A stretch of DNA of 64,000 nt from Cryobacterium cryoconiti (GCF_004403065.1 NZ_SOHA01000005.1:230352-294351), one strand, 5' to 3'. Numbered from the stretch's first letter, positions 38,660 to 47,333 are shown. Numbers and translations are program-made. The notes: generated by a model from the letters alone, not told the origin.

Positions 38660-39916
38660 TTGTCAGATTCGACCGATTTGCCGAGCGAGTCGACCCTCAG
38701 TGCGCCGGTGTCCAAGAAGCCGCTCCGGATCCTGATCGCGGCGGACACCTTCGCCCCGGACGTGAACGGTGCGGCGCGCTTCGCTGAGCGTCTAGCGGCC
38801 GGGATGGTGGCCCGCGGTCACGAGGTACAGATCATGGCGCCGGCCGCATCGCGCAAGTTCGGCACCTGGACCGAGGTCCACGAGGGCCAGCCGATGGTCG
38901 TGCACCGTCTGCAGAGCTGGCGCTGGTACCCGCACGATTGGCTGCGTTACGCGCTGCCGTGGTTCATCCCGCGGGAGACCCGCCGCATCCTCGACACCTT
39001 CAAGCCGGATGTCGTGCACTTCCAGTCTCACATCATGGTGGGCCGTGCCGTAACGATCGAGGCGGCGAAGCGGGGAATCCGTATCATCGGCACGAACCAT
39101 TTCATGCCGGAGAACATGCTCGAGTTCACCCTGGTGCCCAAGGGGTTGCACGATCGGATCATCAAGGGCGCATGGCGTGCGGCTCGGCGCACCTTCGGCC
39201 GGGCCGAGGCCGTGACGACGCCGACCCTGCGCGCCGCGCAGTTCCTCGAGCGTTACACCGGTCTCGAGGGCGTGCTGGCCATCTCCTGCGGCATCAATGC
39301 TCACAACTATGTGCCGAGCTTCGCGCCCCGCTCCGAGAATCGCATCCTTTTTGTCGGCCGCGTGACCGGCGAGAAACAGATCGATGTGCTGCTTCATGCC
39401 ATTGCTCTGCTTGCAGCCGATCTGAACGTCAAGGTCGAGATCGTGGGCGGCGGGGACCAGAAGCGCAACCTGGAGAACCTGTCGCAGACCCTGGGGCTGA
39501 GCGGTCGGGTCACGTTCACCGGCTATGTGACGGATGCCGAGCTGGCGACCGCTTACACCCGCTCAACTGTTTTCGCGATGCCATCGATCGCGGAACTGCA
39601 GAGCATCGCGACCATGGAGGCAATGGCCTCGGGCCTGCCAATCGTGGCGGCCAACGCCATGGCTCTGCCGCATCTTGTGCACGACGGCCAGAACGGATAC
39701 CTGTTTGAACCCGGTAATGCCCAGGACCTCGCGGACAAGCTGACGACCGTGTTGACTGCCGCGCCGGACGACCTGGACGCCCTCAAACGCGAGTCACTTC
39801 GCCTTATTGGTGCGCACGACATCAACCGCACTCTGAGTACCTTTGAGTCGCTGTATCGCGGTGAGCCGACGATCGACGCTGTGGCATCAGAGGCTGCCGC
39901 GCAGTCGGGGGAGTAG
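38660..39916 (+). CDS. Glycosyltransferase family 4/group 1 (GT-B)
   Basis: 418 residues from TTG 38660. The N-terminal domain begins PLRILIAADTFAPDVNGAA and the C-terminal domain has ILFVGRVTGEKQIDVLL, then the donor-binding segment PSIAELQSIATMEAMASGLP. The pattern is closest to actinobacterial mannosyltransferases acting on phosphatidylinositol or glycolipids, but acceptor specificity is not readable. The frame is open 31 codons upstream; a TACGTT hexamer at 38641-38646 makes the later start more likely. Confidence 0.85.
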   Translation: MSDSTDLPSESTLSAPVSKKPLRILIAADTFAPDVNGAARFAERLAAGMVARGHEVQIMAPAASRKFGTWTEVHEGQPMVVHRLQSWRWYPHDWLRYALPWFIPRETRRILDTFKPDVVHFQSHIMVGRAVTIEAAKRGIRIIGTNHFMPENMLEFTLVPKGLHDRIIKGAWRAARRTFGRAEAVTTPTLRAAQFLERYTGLEGVLAISCGINAHNYVPSFAPRSENRILFVGRVTGEKQIDVLLHAIALLAADLNVKVEIVGGGDQKRNLENLSQTLGLSGRVTFTGYVTDAELATAYTRSTVFAMPSIAELQSIATMEAMASGLPIVAANAMALPHLVHDGQNGYLFEPGNAQDLADKLTTVLTAAPDDLDALKRESLRLIGAHDINRTLSTFESLYRGEPTIDAVASEAAAQSGE

Positions 39917-39957
39917 CTGCGCAGTCGAGCCATTCGCGGGCCTGTATCGTGGGACCC

Positions 39958-39976
39958 GGTGATCTCCTCGATCACC
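39958..39976. terminator. Hairpin after the glycosyltransferase gene
   Basis: GGTGATC-TCCTC-GATCACC, a 7-bp stem. A second hairpin, GCGCATCT-ACC-AGATGCGC, follows at 39989-40007, 5 bp before the tRNA. No T tract. Confidence 0.5.
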
Positions 39977-40011
39977 GACAGTTGTTCTGCGCATCTACCA
40001 GATGCGCGTTT

Positions 40012-40085
40012 GGGGCGGTAGCTCAGCTGGTTAGAGCAGCGGACTCATAATCCGTCGGTCCCGGGTTCAAGTCCCGGCCGCCCTA
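40012..40085 (+). tRNA. tRNA with CAT anticodon (Met or lysidine-type Ile2); integration target
   Basis: A 74-nt cloverleaf: acceptor GGGGCGG with CCGCCCT (first pair G-T), D arm GCTCAGCTGGTTAGAGC, anticodon loop CTCATAA, T arm CCGGGTTCAAGTCCCGG, discriminator A. CCA is not encoded. The GACTCATAATC context occurs both in elongator tRNA-Met and in tRNA-Ile2, so identity is left open. Its last 30 bases plus CA are repeated exactly at 54554-54585. Confidence 0.92.
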
Positions 40086-40087
40086 CA
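40056..40087 (+). repeat. attL: tRNA 3' end, 32-bp direct repeat
   Basis: The 32-bp core covers the T arm and acceptor 3' strand of the tRNA. It is identical to 54554-54585; bases on both sides differ. This is the pattern left by a tRNA-targeting tyrosine recombinase. Confidence 0.88.
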
Positions 40088-40883
40088 TTAAAATATGCGT
40101 TGATCGGCACTTTCAAATTCGCATGCGTTGCGAGATTCGAATCGTTTTGTACTTGGATGTGGGTTCAAGTCTCTCGGCCCGACAGAGAAACACCCACTGA
40201 ACAGGGACTCTTGTCTTCGCGGCTTAGGCCCGACTCCATTGTCCCCACGTACATGCACCGTTTATTGATTGGGTTATGGCCGCCAGGACCTCCTGTCGGA
40301 TCCTGCGTTGGCTGTTTCGCATGGGGCCGCGCAGCATCCGCCAGCCTGACGTTCCGGGAGTTCGCCGCCTTGGGGGATCTGGCGAGGATCGTGGGTGGCC
40401 CCGAAAATTTGGGCGTTCTCGGCTAAAACGCACTGTTTGTTGTTGAGCGGCGCCTGCTGATGTTCCTCAAGTAAACGAAATTTCGTTGGTATTGGTGCAG
40501 GTCGGAGAGTCAAGAATTCCTGAACCCACTGAGGCGGCAAGCGCACAACGTTTATGCGACGTTTATTCGGCCGCGCCCGACGGATCTGGCCGCTCGTCGA
40601 TGACATGCACGACCCGGTTGGGGTGGTCGGGGATGCCCTAGTGTGCTCTCGGCCCGTGAATGGCTCATCTTGCTTGATCTCGAGCTCCGTGAGTTGAGGT
40701 CGGTAGCCAGGTGCACGGCCGCAGGATTCACCAGTTCGGCAGGGGGCTGGGCGGAGCAGTTGGAGCCAGGTCAGGGCGTTTCATCAAACCTTCACACTCT
40801 CGGAGGCTGGAGCTTCATGCGCGGTCTGCATGCTGGTGTGTAGACACCAACTTGGTGGCTGAACGTGAAGGGTGTTGAGACTG
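40088..40883. other. Island left end without convincing genes
   Basis: About 800 bp. The first 50 bp are AT-rich relative to the surroundings. I see no reading frame with family features. The segment 40563-40825 is a diverged copy of 55164-55377; the best conserved block ends in CTCTCGGAGGCTGGAGCTTC just before the Met-rich protein gene and may be a promoter or operator. Confidence 0.6.
40563..40825 (+). repeat. Diverged direct repeat, copy A (partner 55164-55377)
   Basis: Shared blocks in the same order: TATTCGGCCGCGC, ACCCGGTTGG, ATGCCCTAGTG, GCTTGATCT, AGGGCGTTTCATCA and CTCTCGGAGGCTGGAGCTTC. Copy A starts about 475 bp after attL; copy B starts about 580 bp after attR. Confidence 0.8.
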
Positions 40884-41435
40884 ATGAAATTGAATCGGAA
40901 GAACATGACCGCTGGTATTGCAGGACTCGGGCTTGTCGGGGCGCTTGTCACTGGTGGTGTTACCGCCGCGCAGGCCTCAACCGGTGATGAGACGATTCCC
41001 CAGACGTCATCGACGACCGCGTCAACAGTTGGCGACCACGAGACCGGTCACATGGCCGGCATGGGATTCGGACAGAGTTCGCCCATGATCGCAGTCGCTA
41101 GTTACCTCGGTCTGAGCCAGACGGAGCTGCAGGAGCGGCTGCAGTCGGGTGAGTCCCTCGCGGATGTCACCGAAGCTCAGGGCAAATCGGTTTCTGAACT
41201 CAAGGACGCGATGGTCTCGGAGCTCATGACCAATCTTGACTCCGACAGCACTCTGTCCTCTGATGACAGGGCGGCAGCCGCGGAACAGATGAAGAGCCGC
41301 ATCGACATGATGCTGGACGCGACCCGCACCCGAGGTGAGGGGATGGGCATAGGTTCGGGAATGGGCATGCACTCGGGAGCCGGAACGGGTTCAGGAATGG
41401 GGTCTGGAATGGGCCCTGGAATGGTGACGACCTGA
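40884..41435 (+). CDS. Secreted Met/Gly-rich protein
   Basis: 183 residues. A Sec signal peptide ends near AQA-S (residue 31). The middle has a helical segment SYLGLSQTELQERLQSGESL with EAQGKSVSELKDAM, a pattern seen in small actinobacterial exported proteins. The C-terminus is Met/Gly/Ser-rich (GMGIGSGMGMHSG, GSGMGSGMGPGM), suited to bind Cu(I) or Ag(I). It precedes a SHOCT protein and a two-component system whose sensor also has a Met-rich loop. Metal binding is inference. Confidence 0.75.
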   Translation: MKLNRKNMTAGIAGLGLVGALVTGGVTAAQASTGDETIPQTSSTTASTVGDHETGHMAGMGFGQSSPMIAVASYLGLSQTELQERLQSGESLADVTEAQGKSVSELKDAMVSELMTNLDSDSTLSSDDRAAAAEQMKSRIDMMLDATRTRGEGMGIGSGMGMHSGAGTGSGMGSGMGPGMVTT

Positions 41436-41491
41436 CCGCCACGGATTGCCTCAATGTCCAAAAGTGAACAAGAACTGAAGGAGCAGAAGAA

Positions 41492-41752
41492 ATGATGTGG
41501 GGAAACGGTTACAACATGGCGTGGGGGTGGCCGGTAGGACTGCTCATGCTCGTCGCAGTCATCCTTCTTGTTGTCTGGATTGTGCGGGTTTCTGCTGGTG
41601 GAACGGATCGCAGTGTGTCGCGCGGAGGTTCGCTGGCAGGCCGAGGGGAAGGCGAGCGGAGTCAGGCGCGTCAAATTCTCGATGATCGCTTCGCGAAGGG
41701 TGAATTGAATGAAACGGAATATCGAGAGCGGTTGAAGGTCCTCGAAAGGTAG
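41492..41752 (+). CDS. SHOCT domain membrane protein
   Basis: 86 residues: one membrane helix (GLLMLVAVILLVVWIV), a polar linker, and the C-terminal SHOCT motif ILDDRFAKGELNETEYRERLKVL. SHOCT domains are short oligomerisation modules. AAGGAG precedes the ATG. It lies between the Met-rich exported protein and the response regulator and is probably co-expressed. Confidence 0.88.
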   Translation: MMWGNGYNMAWGWPVGLLMLVAVILLVVWIVRVSAGGTDRSVSRGGSLAGRGEGERSQARQILDDRFAKGELNETEYRERLKVLER

Positions 41753-41840
41753 GGCCTGCGGGGGGCCTCTCGCCGAGTTTCTGGGCGCAATGCGGAGACA
41801 GTGCCTGTCGGCAGCGATAATCAGGGGAAAGAGGTGAGCG

Positions 41841-42533
41841 ATGCAGAAAGTCCTGGTAGTCGATGACGAGGCACAGATCAGGACCGTCCTGCGTGGCTAC
41901 CTGGAAGCGGAAGGGTATGAGGTCGCGGAGGCTGCGGACGGCACCGAGGCGCTTGCGACACTCCGCAAAGACCCTCCCGTTCTCGTGCTCCTGGATGTGA
42001 TGCTGCCGGGGATCGACGGGCTGGAGGTGCTCCGTCAGTTGCGCGGGTTCAGCGACGCGTACGTGATCCTCGTCACGGCCAGGGCGGAGGAGGTCGACAA
42101 GCTCGTGGGGCTCGGTGTGGGTGCGGATGATTATGTGACCAAGCCGTTCAGCCCGCGCGAGGTGACGGCCCGAGTGAAGGCGATGCTGCGTCGTGACAAT
42201 CGAGGGGACCGGACCGATGGAGATGCCCTGCTTCGTTTCGACGGGTTGTCCATCAAGCCGGCCCACCGAGAGGTCGAGGTCAATGGAGCCTTAGTGGGGC
42301 TGTCGAGCCTGGAGTTTGACCTTCTCGCCGCACTCGCCACCGAGCCCGGGCGAGTGTTTTCCCGGGCACAACTGCTTGAAAAAGTCTGGGGCTACGATTT
42401 TTACGGCGACGAGCGCGTCGTCGATGTCCACATCCGCAGTTTGCGCGCGCGACTCGGCGACGATGCCGGCGATCCACACGTGATCGCCACCGTGCGGGGC
42501 GTGGGCTACAAGTTCGTGGCTGGGCCCCGATGA
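41841..42533 (+). CDS. OmpR-family response regulator
   Basis: 230 residues. The receiver domain has acidic DDE at 8-10, phospho-acceptor Asp52 and the Lys in TKPFSPRE; the winged-helix domain ends GDPHVIATVRGVGYKF. GGGGAAAGAGG precedes the ATG. It overlaps the sensor kinase by 4 bp. Confidence 0.95.
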   Translation: MQKVLVVDDEAQIRTVLRGYLEAEGYEVAEAADGTEALATLRKDPPVLVLLDVMLPGIDGLEVLRQLRGFSDAYVILVTARAEEVDKLVGLGVGADDYVTKPFSPREVTARVKAMLRRDNRGDRTDGDALLRFDGLSIKPAHREVEVNGALVGLSSLEFDLLAALATEPGRVFSRAQLLEKVWGYDFYGDERVVDVHIRSLRARLGDDAGDPHVIATVRGVGYKFVAGPR

Positions 42534-43648
42534 AGATGCGCCTCTCGCTGCGCCTGTTCATCTCCTATGCCGCTATTGCCGTGGTCGGCGGGCTGGTGGC
42601 CTATCTGACCATCTCTCTGCTTGCTCCTCGACTATTCGAAGACCGGCTGGGCATGATGATGGACAGTGACGGCACCGGCATGTCGATGGGGGCGATGGAC
42701 GCGACCAGCGTGCGCTCCGCCTTCCTGTCCGCTCTCACGACCTCGTTGATAGTCGGGGTGCTGGCCAGCGTGATCGCCGCAGGTTTTGTGGCCGCGGCAG
42801 TCACGGGGCGCCTACTTCGCCCCCTCAACGCGGTGCGGGCCGCGACGACGCTGATCGCCGCCGGAAAGTATGGGGGCAGGGTTCCCGTCCCCTCCGAGCC
42901 GGAACTGGCCGCGCTGGCCACCGACGTCAACACGCTGGCTGCGGCCCTGGCCGATACGGAGGCCCGGCGAACCCGGTTGCTCGGTGAGGTCGCTCATGAG
43001 ATGCGAACCCCCCTGACCGTCCTGGACGGCTACGTCGAGGGGCTGATCGATGGCGTGTTCCCCGCCGGCCCCGACACGTTCGCTTCCCTCAGTGACGAGC
43101 TGCGCCGCTTGCACCGCCTCTCCGATGACCTGTCCAGCCTGTCGCGCGCTCAGGAACAGCGGCTCGACCTGCATCCAGTCGATGCGGACCTTGCCGATCT
43201 TGCTCGCCGCACGGCCACCCGGCTCGCACCGCAATTCGACGATGCGGGCGTGGCGTTGACACTGAACGTTGACACGCCACTGCCCGTGCACGTGGACCAG
43301 GACCGGATCACCCAGGTTCTGACCAACCTTTTCGGCAACGCCCTGCTTGCCACCCCGGCGGGCGGTGCCGTCACGATCACTGCGCAGGGCTCCGGGGGTC
43401 GTGGTGAGGTTGTCGTGGTCGATACGGGAGTGGGCCTGGCCGAGGAAGACACGGAGCGTGTCTTCGAGCGTTTTTACCGGGTACCAGGACAGGCTCGCCG
43501 CTCCGCCGGATCGGGGATTGGTCTCACGATCGCCCGTGAGATCGCGCGTGCGCACGGCGGGGACGTGACGGTCTCATCGGCAGGGACGGGACGGGGAGCC
43601 CGCTTCACGGTCGTGGTGCCCCTGAGTTCCACCGCCAGATCAGACTGA
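42530..43648 (+). CDS. Sensor histidine kinase with Met-rich extracytoplasmic loop
   Basis: 372 residues. Two membrane helices (about 12-33 and 70-92) flank a short outer loop containing LGMMMDSDGTGMSMGAMD. A HAMP linker, the H box GEVAHEMRTPL (His156) and complete N, G1 and G2 boxes (NLFGNAL, DTGVGL, GSGIGLTIA) follow. The six Met residues in the loop suggest sensing of Cu(I)/Ag(I), in line with the Met-rich exported protein nearby. Kinase function is clear; ligand is inferred. Confidence 0.93.
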   Translation: MKMRLSLRLFISYAAIAVVGGLVAYLTISLLAPRLFEDRLGMMMDSDGTGMSMGAMDATSVRSAFLSALTTSLIVGVLASVIAAGFVAAAVTGRLLRPLNAVRAATTLIAAGKYGGRVPVPSEPELAALATDVNTLAAALADTEARRTRLLGEVAHEMRTPLTVLDGYVEGLIDGVFPAGPDTFASLSDELRRLHRLSDDLSSLSRAQEQRLDLHPVDADLADLARRTATRLAPQFDDAGVALTLNVDTPLPVHVDQDRITQVLTNLFGNALLATPAGGAVTITAQGSGGRGEVVVVDTGVGLAEEDTERVFERFYRVPGQARRSAGSGIGLTIAREIARAHGGDVTVSSAGTGRGARFTVVVPLSSTARSD

Positions 43649-43817
43649 CCCTGCTGTCTCCTTCCCGGCTCCATCAGCCAATGTGGCATGGACAAGCTGT
43701 TTCCATTTGGTGTGGACCGACTGGGATACGTGCAGGTACTCACGGTGCTCGGGGAACTCACGCCGTCAAACGTCGGGCTTGGTCGTACCACTTCGTAGGC
43801 GTAGTACCGGGTCATAA

Positions 43818-43834
43818 AGTTTAGCAACTAAACT
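43818..43834. promoter_or_regulatory. Operator-like inverted repeat before the NAD(P)-binding/MarR operon
   Basis: AGTTTAG-CAA-CTAAACT is a perfect 7-bp inverted repeat ending 7 bp before the ATG of 43842. Its placement fits autoregulation by the MarR protein of the same operon. Confidence 0.65.
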
Positions 43835-43841
43835 AAATGGT

Positions 43842-44474
43842 ATGACAGTGATTGCTTTGTTCGGTGCAACCGGCAGGACCGGGCGTCGCGTGCTGACACG
43901 TGCTCTTGCCGCGGGATTTGAGGTGCGGGCTCTGGTGCGTGATCCGGCCAGGCTTGCAACGACGTCGCCGGCTCTGACGGTTATTCGCGGTGACGTGTTG
44001 GATTCGGCTGCTGTGGATCAGACGGTGGCGGGCTCAAACGTCGTGCTCAGCCTGTTCGGGCAGGTGAAAGGTTCGCCGCCGACGCTGCAGGCCGAGGGCA
44101 CCCAACTCATCGTGGATGCCATGGGGCGGCACGACGTGAAGCGGATCGTCACCCTGTCCGGCGGCGGTCTATCCGCTCCATCAGACCGACCTGGTCCCGC
44201 CGATCTCATCATCAGGTTCTTGCTGAAGACCCTGTCCGGGCATGTACTCGCCGACGCAGAGCAGCACCTTCGGGTGCTCACGGCGTCCGGGCTGGAATGG
44301 ACGGTCGTCCGTGGTCCGCGGCTGACCGAGAAAGCGGGCACCGGCACGTACCGGGTGGGCTGGGTGGGTGTTGATGCCAGCACCCAGATCAGTCGAGATG
44401 ATCTCGCAGACTTCATCCTCACCCAGGCGAAAGACCGCACCTTCATCGGGCAGATGCCGTTCATCAGCGCATGA
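43842..44474 (+). CDS. NAD(P)-binding SDR-like protein (atypical, NAD(P)H-binding)
   Basis: 210 residues starting with the dinucleotide fold IALFGATGRTGRRVL, followed by GDVLDSAAVDQTVAG and the TLSGGG strand. No classical YxxxK pair is visible, so it belongs to the atypical NAD(P)-binding group (BVR-B/NmrA-like). It overlaps the MarR gene by 4 bp. Confidence 0.88.
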   Translation: MTVIALFGATGRTGRRVLTRALAAGFEVRALVRDPARLATTSPALTVIRGDVLDSAAVDQTVAGSNVVLSLFGQVKGSPPTLQAEGTQLIVDAMGRHDVKRIVTLSGGGLSAPSDRPGPADLIIRFLLKTLSGHVLADAEQHLRVLTASGLEWTVVRGPRLTEKAGTGTYRVGWVGVDASTQISRDDLADFILTQAKDRTFIGQMPFISA

Positions 44475-44926
44475 CACAATCCGCGCCCGTGCTCACATCT
44501 CACCGGTCGAGTCAGGTGGGGGAGGTGTTGGCGGCGGTCATTCGGTTGTCACGGTCGCTGGCGAACCCGCGGTCAACTCCGTTCGGCAGCACGGTCCTTA
44601 CTCGCACCCAGCTGGATGTCCTCTTCTTCCTCGCTCACGCGCCGGACTCTGTAACACCGGGTCAGCTCGCCGCACTGTTGCAGGTCACCCCAGGTGCCGT
44701 CACGCAACTCGTGGACCAGCTTCGTGAGCATGACATGGTGGAGCAGTTCGCTTCCGACCAGGATGGACGGGTGCGGCTCCTTCGGCTCACCACCTCTGCG
44801 CGCTCCCAGGTCGAGACGTTCGAGAGCATTGCTATTCAACGCTGCGCGCCCTGGTTTGACACGCTGACGGACGAGGCACTGACCGACCTTGCCGGGCTGC
44901 TCGCGCAGGTGAAAGGCGGCTCCTGA
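44471..44926 (+). CDS. MarR-family transcriptional regulator
   Basis: 151 residues. The winged helix comprises LTRTQLDVLFFLAHA, VTPGQLAALLQVTPGAVTQLVDQL and DGRVRLLRLTTSARSQVE. MarR proteins usually release DNA on binding aromatic or oxidising compounds. It lies between two NAD(P)-binding genes and probably controls them through the repeat at 43818-43834. Confidence 0.9.
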   Translation: MTQSAPVLTSHRSSQVGEVLAAVIRLSRSLANPRSTPFGSTVLTRTQLDVLFFLAHAPDSVTPGQLAALLQVTPGAVTQLVDQLREHDMVEQFASDQDGRVRLLRLTTSARSQVETFESIAIQRCAPWFDTLTDEALTDLAGLLAQVKGGS

Positions 44927-45780
44927 TGGGTGCGGTCTTCGTGACCGGGGCGACCGGAACGGTCGGCTCGGCCGTGATGGAACATCTGCTCCGGCTCGGG
45001 CAACCCGTGATCGCCGGCATCCGCGATCAATCCGATTCCGTCCGGATCCCACACCCGGCAGTAACCCGGCAATTCTCTTTCAACGCCGACCCCGCGCAGC
45101 TGGACGACGTTTTGGAGGGAGCGGACCGCCTCTTCTTGATGCGACCGCCGGCGATCGCCGACGTGCAGCGGACATTGTTCCCGGTGATCGACGCGGCCAA
45201 CCGACGCGGGATTCGGCAGATCGCCTTCCTGTCCCTGCAGGGCGTGCAAGCCAACCGCAAGACACCCCACCACGCGGTTGAGCGGTACCTGCGGGAGACT
45301 CGGAGCCCGTACACGCTTCTACGCCCGAACTTTTTCATGCAGAACCTCGCCACCACCTATGCCGGCCCGATCCGGGAACGCGGTGAGATCTTCGTTCCCG
45401 CGGGACGGTCGAGAACCGCTTTCATCGATGCGCGCGACGTCGGGCAGGTCGCCGCCACGACCCTGTCCCAGCCCGGCCACGTCGGAAAGAAGTACACCCT
45501 CTCCGGCGAGCAGAGCCTCACCTACCGAGAGGTCGCCACGATCCTGACCGACGTGCTCGGCCGACCGATCAGGTACGCCAGGCCCAGCGAAGACCAGTAC
45601 CTCGCTCAGCTGGCTGCGGAGAACCTCCCCGAGGATTACATCGCGGTGCAGAAGATGATCCACCGCGTGGTGCGGCTGAATATCTCCGCGGTCCCGAACC
45701 ACTCGATCCGCAAGCTGACCGGACAACCGGCCATCACCCTCCGTCAGTTCGCCCTCGACAACAGGTCGGTGTGGGGGTGA
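44926..45780 (+). CDS. NmrA-like NAD(P)-binding protein
   Basis: 284 residues, starting VFVTGATGTVGSAVMEHLL. The region IRQIAFLSLQGVQ, then YTLLRPNFFMQNLA, is the NmrA/quinone-reductase-2-like pattern. The start overlaps the MarR stop by 1 bp. Likely role: redox sensing or quinone reduction; not proven. Confidence 0.88.
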   Translation: MGAVFVTGATGTVGSAVMEHLLRLGQPVIAGIRDQSDSVRIPHPAVTRQFSFNADPAQLDDVLEGADRLFLMRPPAIADVQRTLFPVIDAANRRGIRQIAFLSLQGVQANRKTPHHAVERYLRETRSPYTLLRPNFFMQNLATTYAGPIRERGEIFVPAGRSRTAFIDARDVGQVAATTLSQPGHVGKKYTLSGEQSLTYREVATILTDVLGRPIRYARPSEDQYLAQLAAENLPEDYIAVQKMIHRVVRLNISAVPNHSIRKLTGQPAITLRQFALDNRSVWG

Positions 45781-45959
45781 TCGAATGGAGTCGAGAAACC
45801 CGTTTCCTTCTGAACCATTGCCTCCCACCGAGAGACGGCTTCCTGCAACGGCCCGATGGCCAAGCCCTGGACAAGAGCCGCGCGCGAAGGAAAATGGTGG
45901 ATCAGTCCGCCCTTTGACACTCGCGCAGCGGCGTTGAGGAAAAGTGACCGACAATCCAT
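45744..45959 (-). pseudogene. Truncated TetR-family regulator
   Basis: The frame has FLNAAARVSKGGLIHHFPSR, the second half of a TetR helix-turn-helix, joined to a short helical stretch. The first helices and most of the ligand domain are absent, leaving 71 codons. An intact palindromic operator lies just upstream (45979-45992). It overlaps the 3' end of the NmrA-like gene. Confidence 0.7.
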
Positions 45960-45978
45960 GCAATTTTTCTATATGAAA

Positions 45979-45992
45979 ACCGACCGGTCGGT
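45979..45992. promoter_or_regulatory. TetR-type operator palindrome
   Basis: ACCGACCGGTCGGT, a perfect 14-bp palindrome, stands 20 bp before the truncated TetR gene. Palindromes of this composition are typical TetR-family sites. Confidence 0.65.
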
Positions 45993-46000
45993 CTGACGCG

Positions 46001-46900
46001 CTAGCGGCTACGGATGGGGTTGACGGGGGTACGCGGTGCTCGGCGGGGCGGTCTGCTGCCGCTGGCGAAAGCGAGGCGGATGACGCGGTAACGGTGGGGA
46101 CGGTATGGCTCCAGCAGCTGAAGCATCCGCTCGTCGTCGCCGCGCCGTTCGCCGGCGAGGAGCCAGGTGACCAGGGACGGGATCCCGGCATCGCCCGTGA
46201 TGACGGTGTCCGCTGATCCCCAGGTGAATGTCGACAGGCAACTCCGTGTCCAGGGACCGACGCCGCGCACCATCCCCAGGCCAGTGAGAGTGGTTTCCTG
46301 GTCCGGCCACGGTGCTTGGTGCATGCGGTAGGCGAAGCGCGCCGCCGCGATGAGGTTCTCCGCTCGCTGGCGTTCGATGCCGAACCGATGCAGCCGGTCA
46401 TAGGTCAGCCGGCCGATGACGGCGGGCGAGGGCGGAATATTCAGGTCTGCCGACCCTGGGGCGGGGGAGCCGAGGGTGTTGACCAGTTGGGACCATGAGG
46501 CTGCGGCTTCGCCGCGGGTGACTCTTTGCTGCACGATAAACCACGCAAGGTCGTGCCACAGGGTGCCGGAAGCGGTGACCCGGTCGCCTTGGTGGCGGCG
46601 CCACAGGGTTCGTAGCGGGTCGGTCGTGGGGGCGAAGCCGGTGACATCGTCGAGCAGGCCGAGCATCGCGGGGGCCTGGCGCTGCAGCCACCCGGCCCCG
46701 TCGCCGTGGGTGCGCACGAGAGCCTCGGGCCGGGCAGGGTCCCAGGTGACGGCGATCGTCCCCGGCCCCTCAGGAGTGAGGGTGGCCCGCTCGAACAGAC
46801 CAGGGGAGAGCCGAACAGTGGGGTCGCGGGCCAGCATGAGGAACGGTGCGAGGGAGGTGGCGAGGTTCACGTCTCCCGTGGGCAGGGTCAGGTCGGTCAT
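46001..46900 (-). CDS. HhH-GPD DNA glycosylase (AlkA/3-methyladenine type)
   Basis: 299 residues. The helix-hairpin-helix segment GLGMVRGVGPWTRSCL is followed by ADTVITGDAGIP with the catalytic Asp region. The upstream half includes FIVQQRVTRGEAAASW, the usual GPD core helix. It excises alkylated bases. The start overlaps the stop of the DUF6958-type gene by 4 bp. Confidence 0.88.
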   Translation of the reverse strand: MTDLTLPTGDVNLATSLAPFLMLARDPTVRLSPGLFERATLTPEGPGTIAVTWDPARPEALVRTHGDGAGWLQRQAPAMLGLLDDVTGFAPTTDPLRTLWRRHQGDRVTASGTLWHDLAWFIVQQRVTRGEAAASWSQLVNTLGSPAPGSADLNIPPSPAVIGRLTYDRLHRFGIERQRAENLIAAARFAYRMHQAPWPDQETTLTGLGMVRGVGPWTRSCLSTFTWGSADTVITGDAGIPSLVTWLLAGERRGDDERMLQLLEPYRPHRYRVIRLAFASGSRPPRRAPRTPVNPIRSR

Positions 46901-47286
46901 GGGGAGGGTGCGTTCACGAGGCGGATGCGTTGTGGGCTGGTGCCTGGTACTCGTTCGACGAGTCCACGTGCTTCCAGGTCGACCTTGGTGTACGTGCAGT
47001 AGTTGCGCAGTCGACCTTTGGGAAAGGCGCTGTGTTCGCCGAGGTGGTCCTGGGTGGATGCCACCAGGTCTTTCAGCAGGACGGTGCCGTCGGAGCGGTC
47101 CGGGGTGGCGAGGACCGCCAGGATGTGTGTGCGCACCAGTTCGTACTGCTGCAGGTCCATGGTCCAGCCGTCCAGGCCGCCGGGGCGGGTGGCGTTGAAG
47201 ATCTCCACCCGGCCGCGTTCACGGGCGAGATCGTCAGCCAGCCAGGCACTATCCGGGACCGGGGCGGAGTGGGGGTCGGAGCTCAT
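46897..47286 (-). CDS. DUF6958-like small protein
   Basis: 129 residues. The segment KGRLRNYCTYTKVDLEARG with a final ERVPGTSPQRIRL suggests a small winged-helix-like protein of the DUF6958 type. No catalytic motif. Co-transcribed with the DNA glycosylase (4-bp overlap), so possibly an accessory or regulator of repair. Confidence 0.75.
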   Translation of the reverse strand: MSSDPHSAPVPDSAWLADDLARERGRVEIFNATRPGGLDGWTMDLQQYELVRTHILAVLATPDRSDGTVLLKDLVASTQDHLGEHSAFPKGRLRNYCTYTKVDLEARGLVERVPGTSPQRIRLVNAPSP

Positions 47287-47333
47287 AGTTCATCATTTAC
47301 GCACTCTCGCCTGTACGACAACAGGATCCAGGA

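Noticed and set aside
40643-40843. 66-codon frame in the island left end
   Set aside because: It lies within diverged repeat copy A, is not preserved in copy B, and has no family features.
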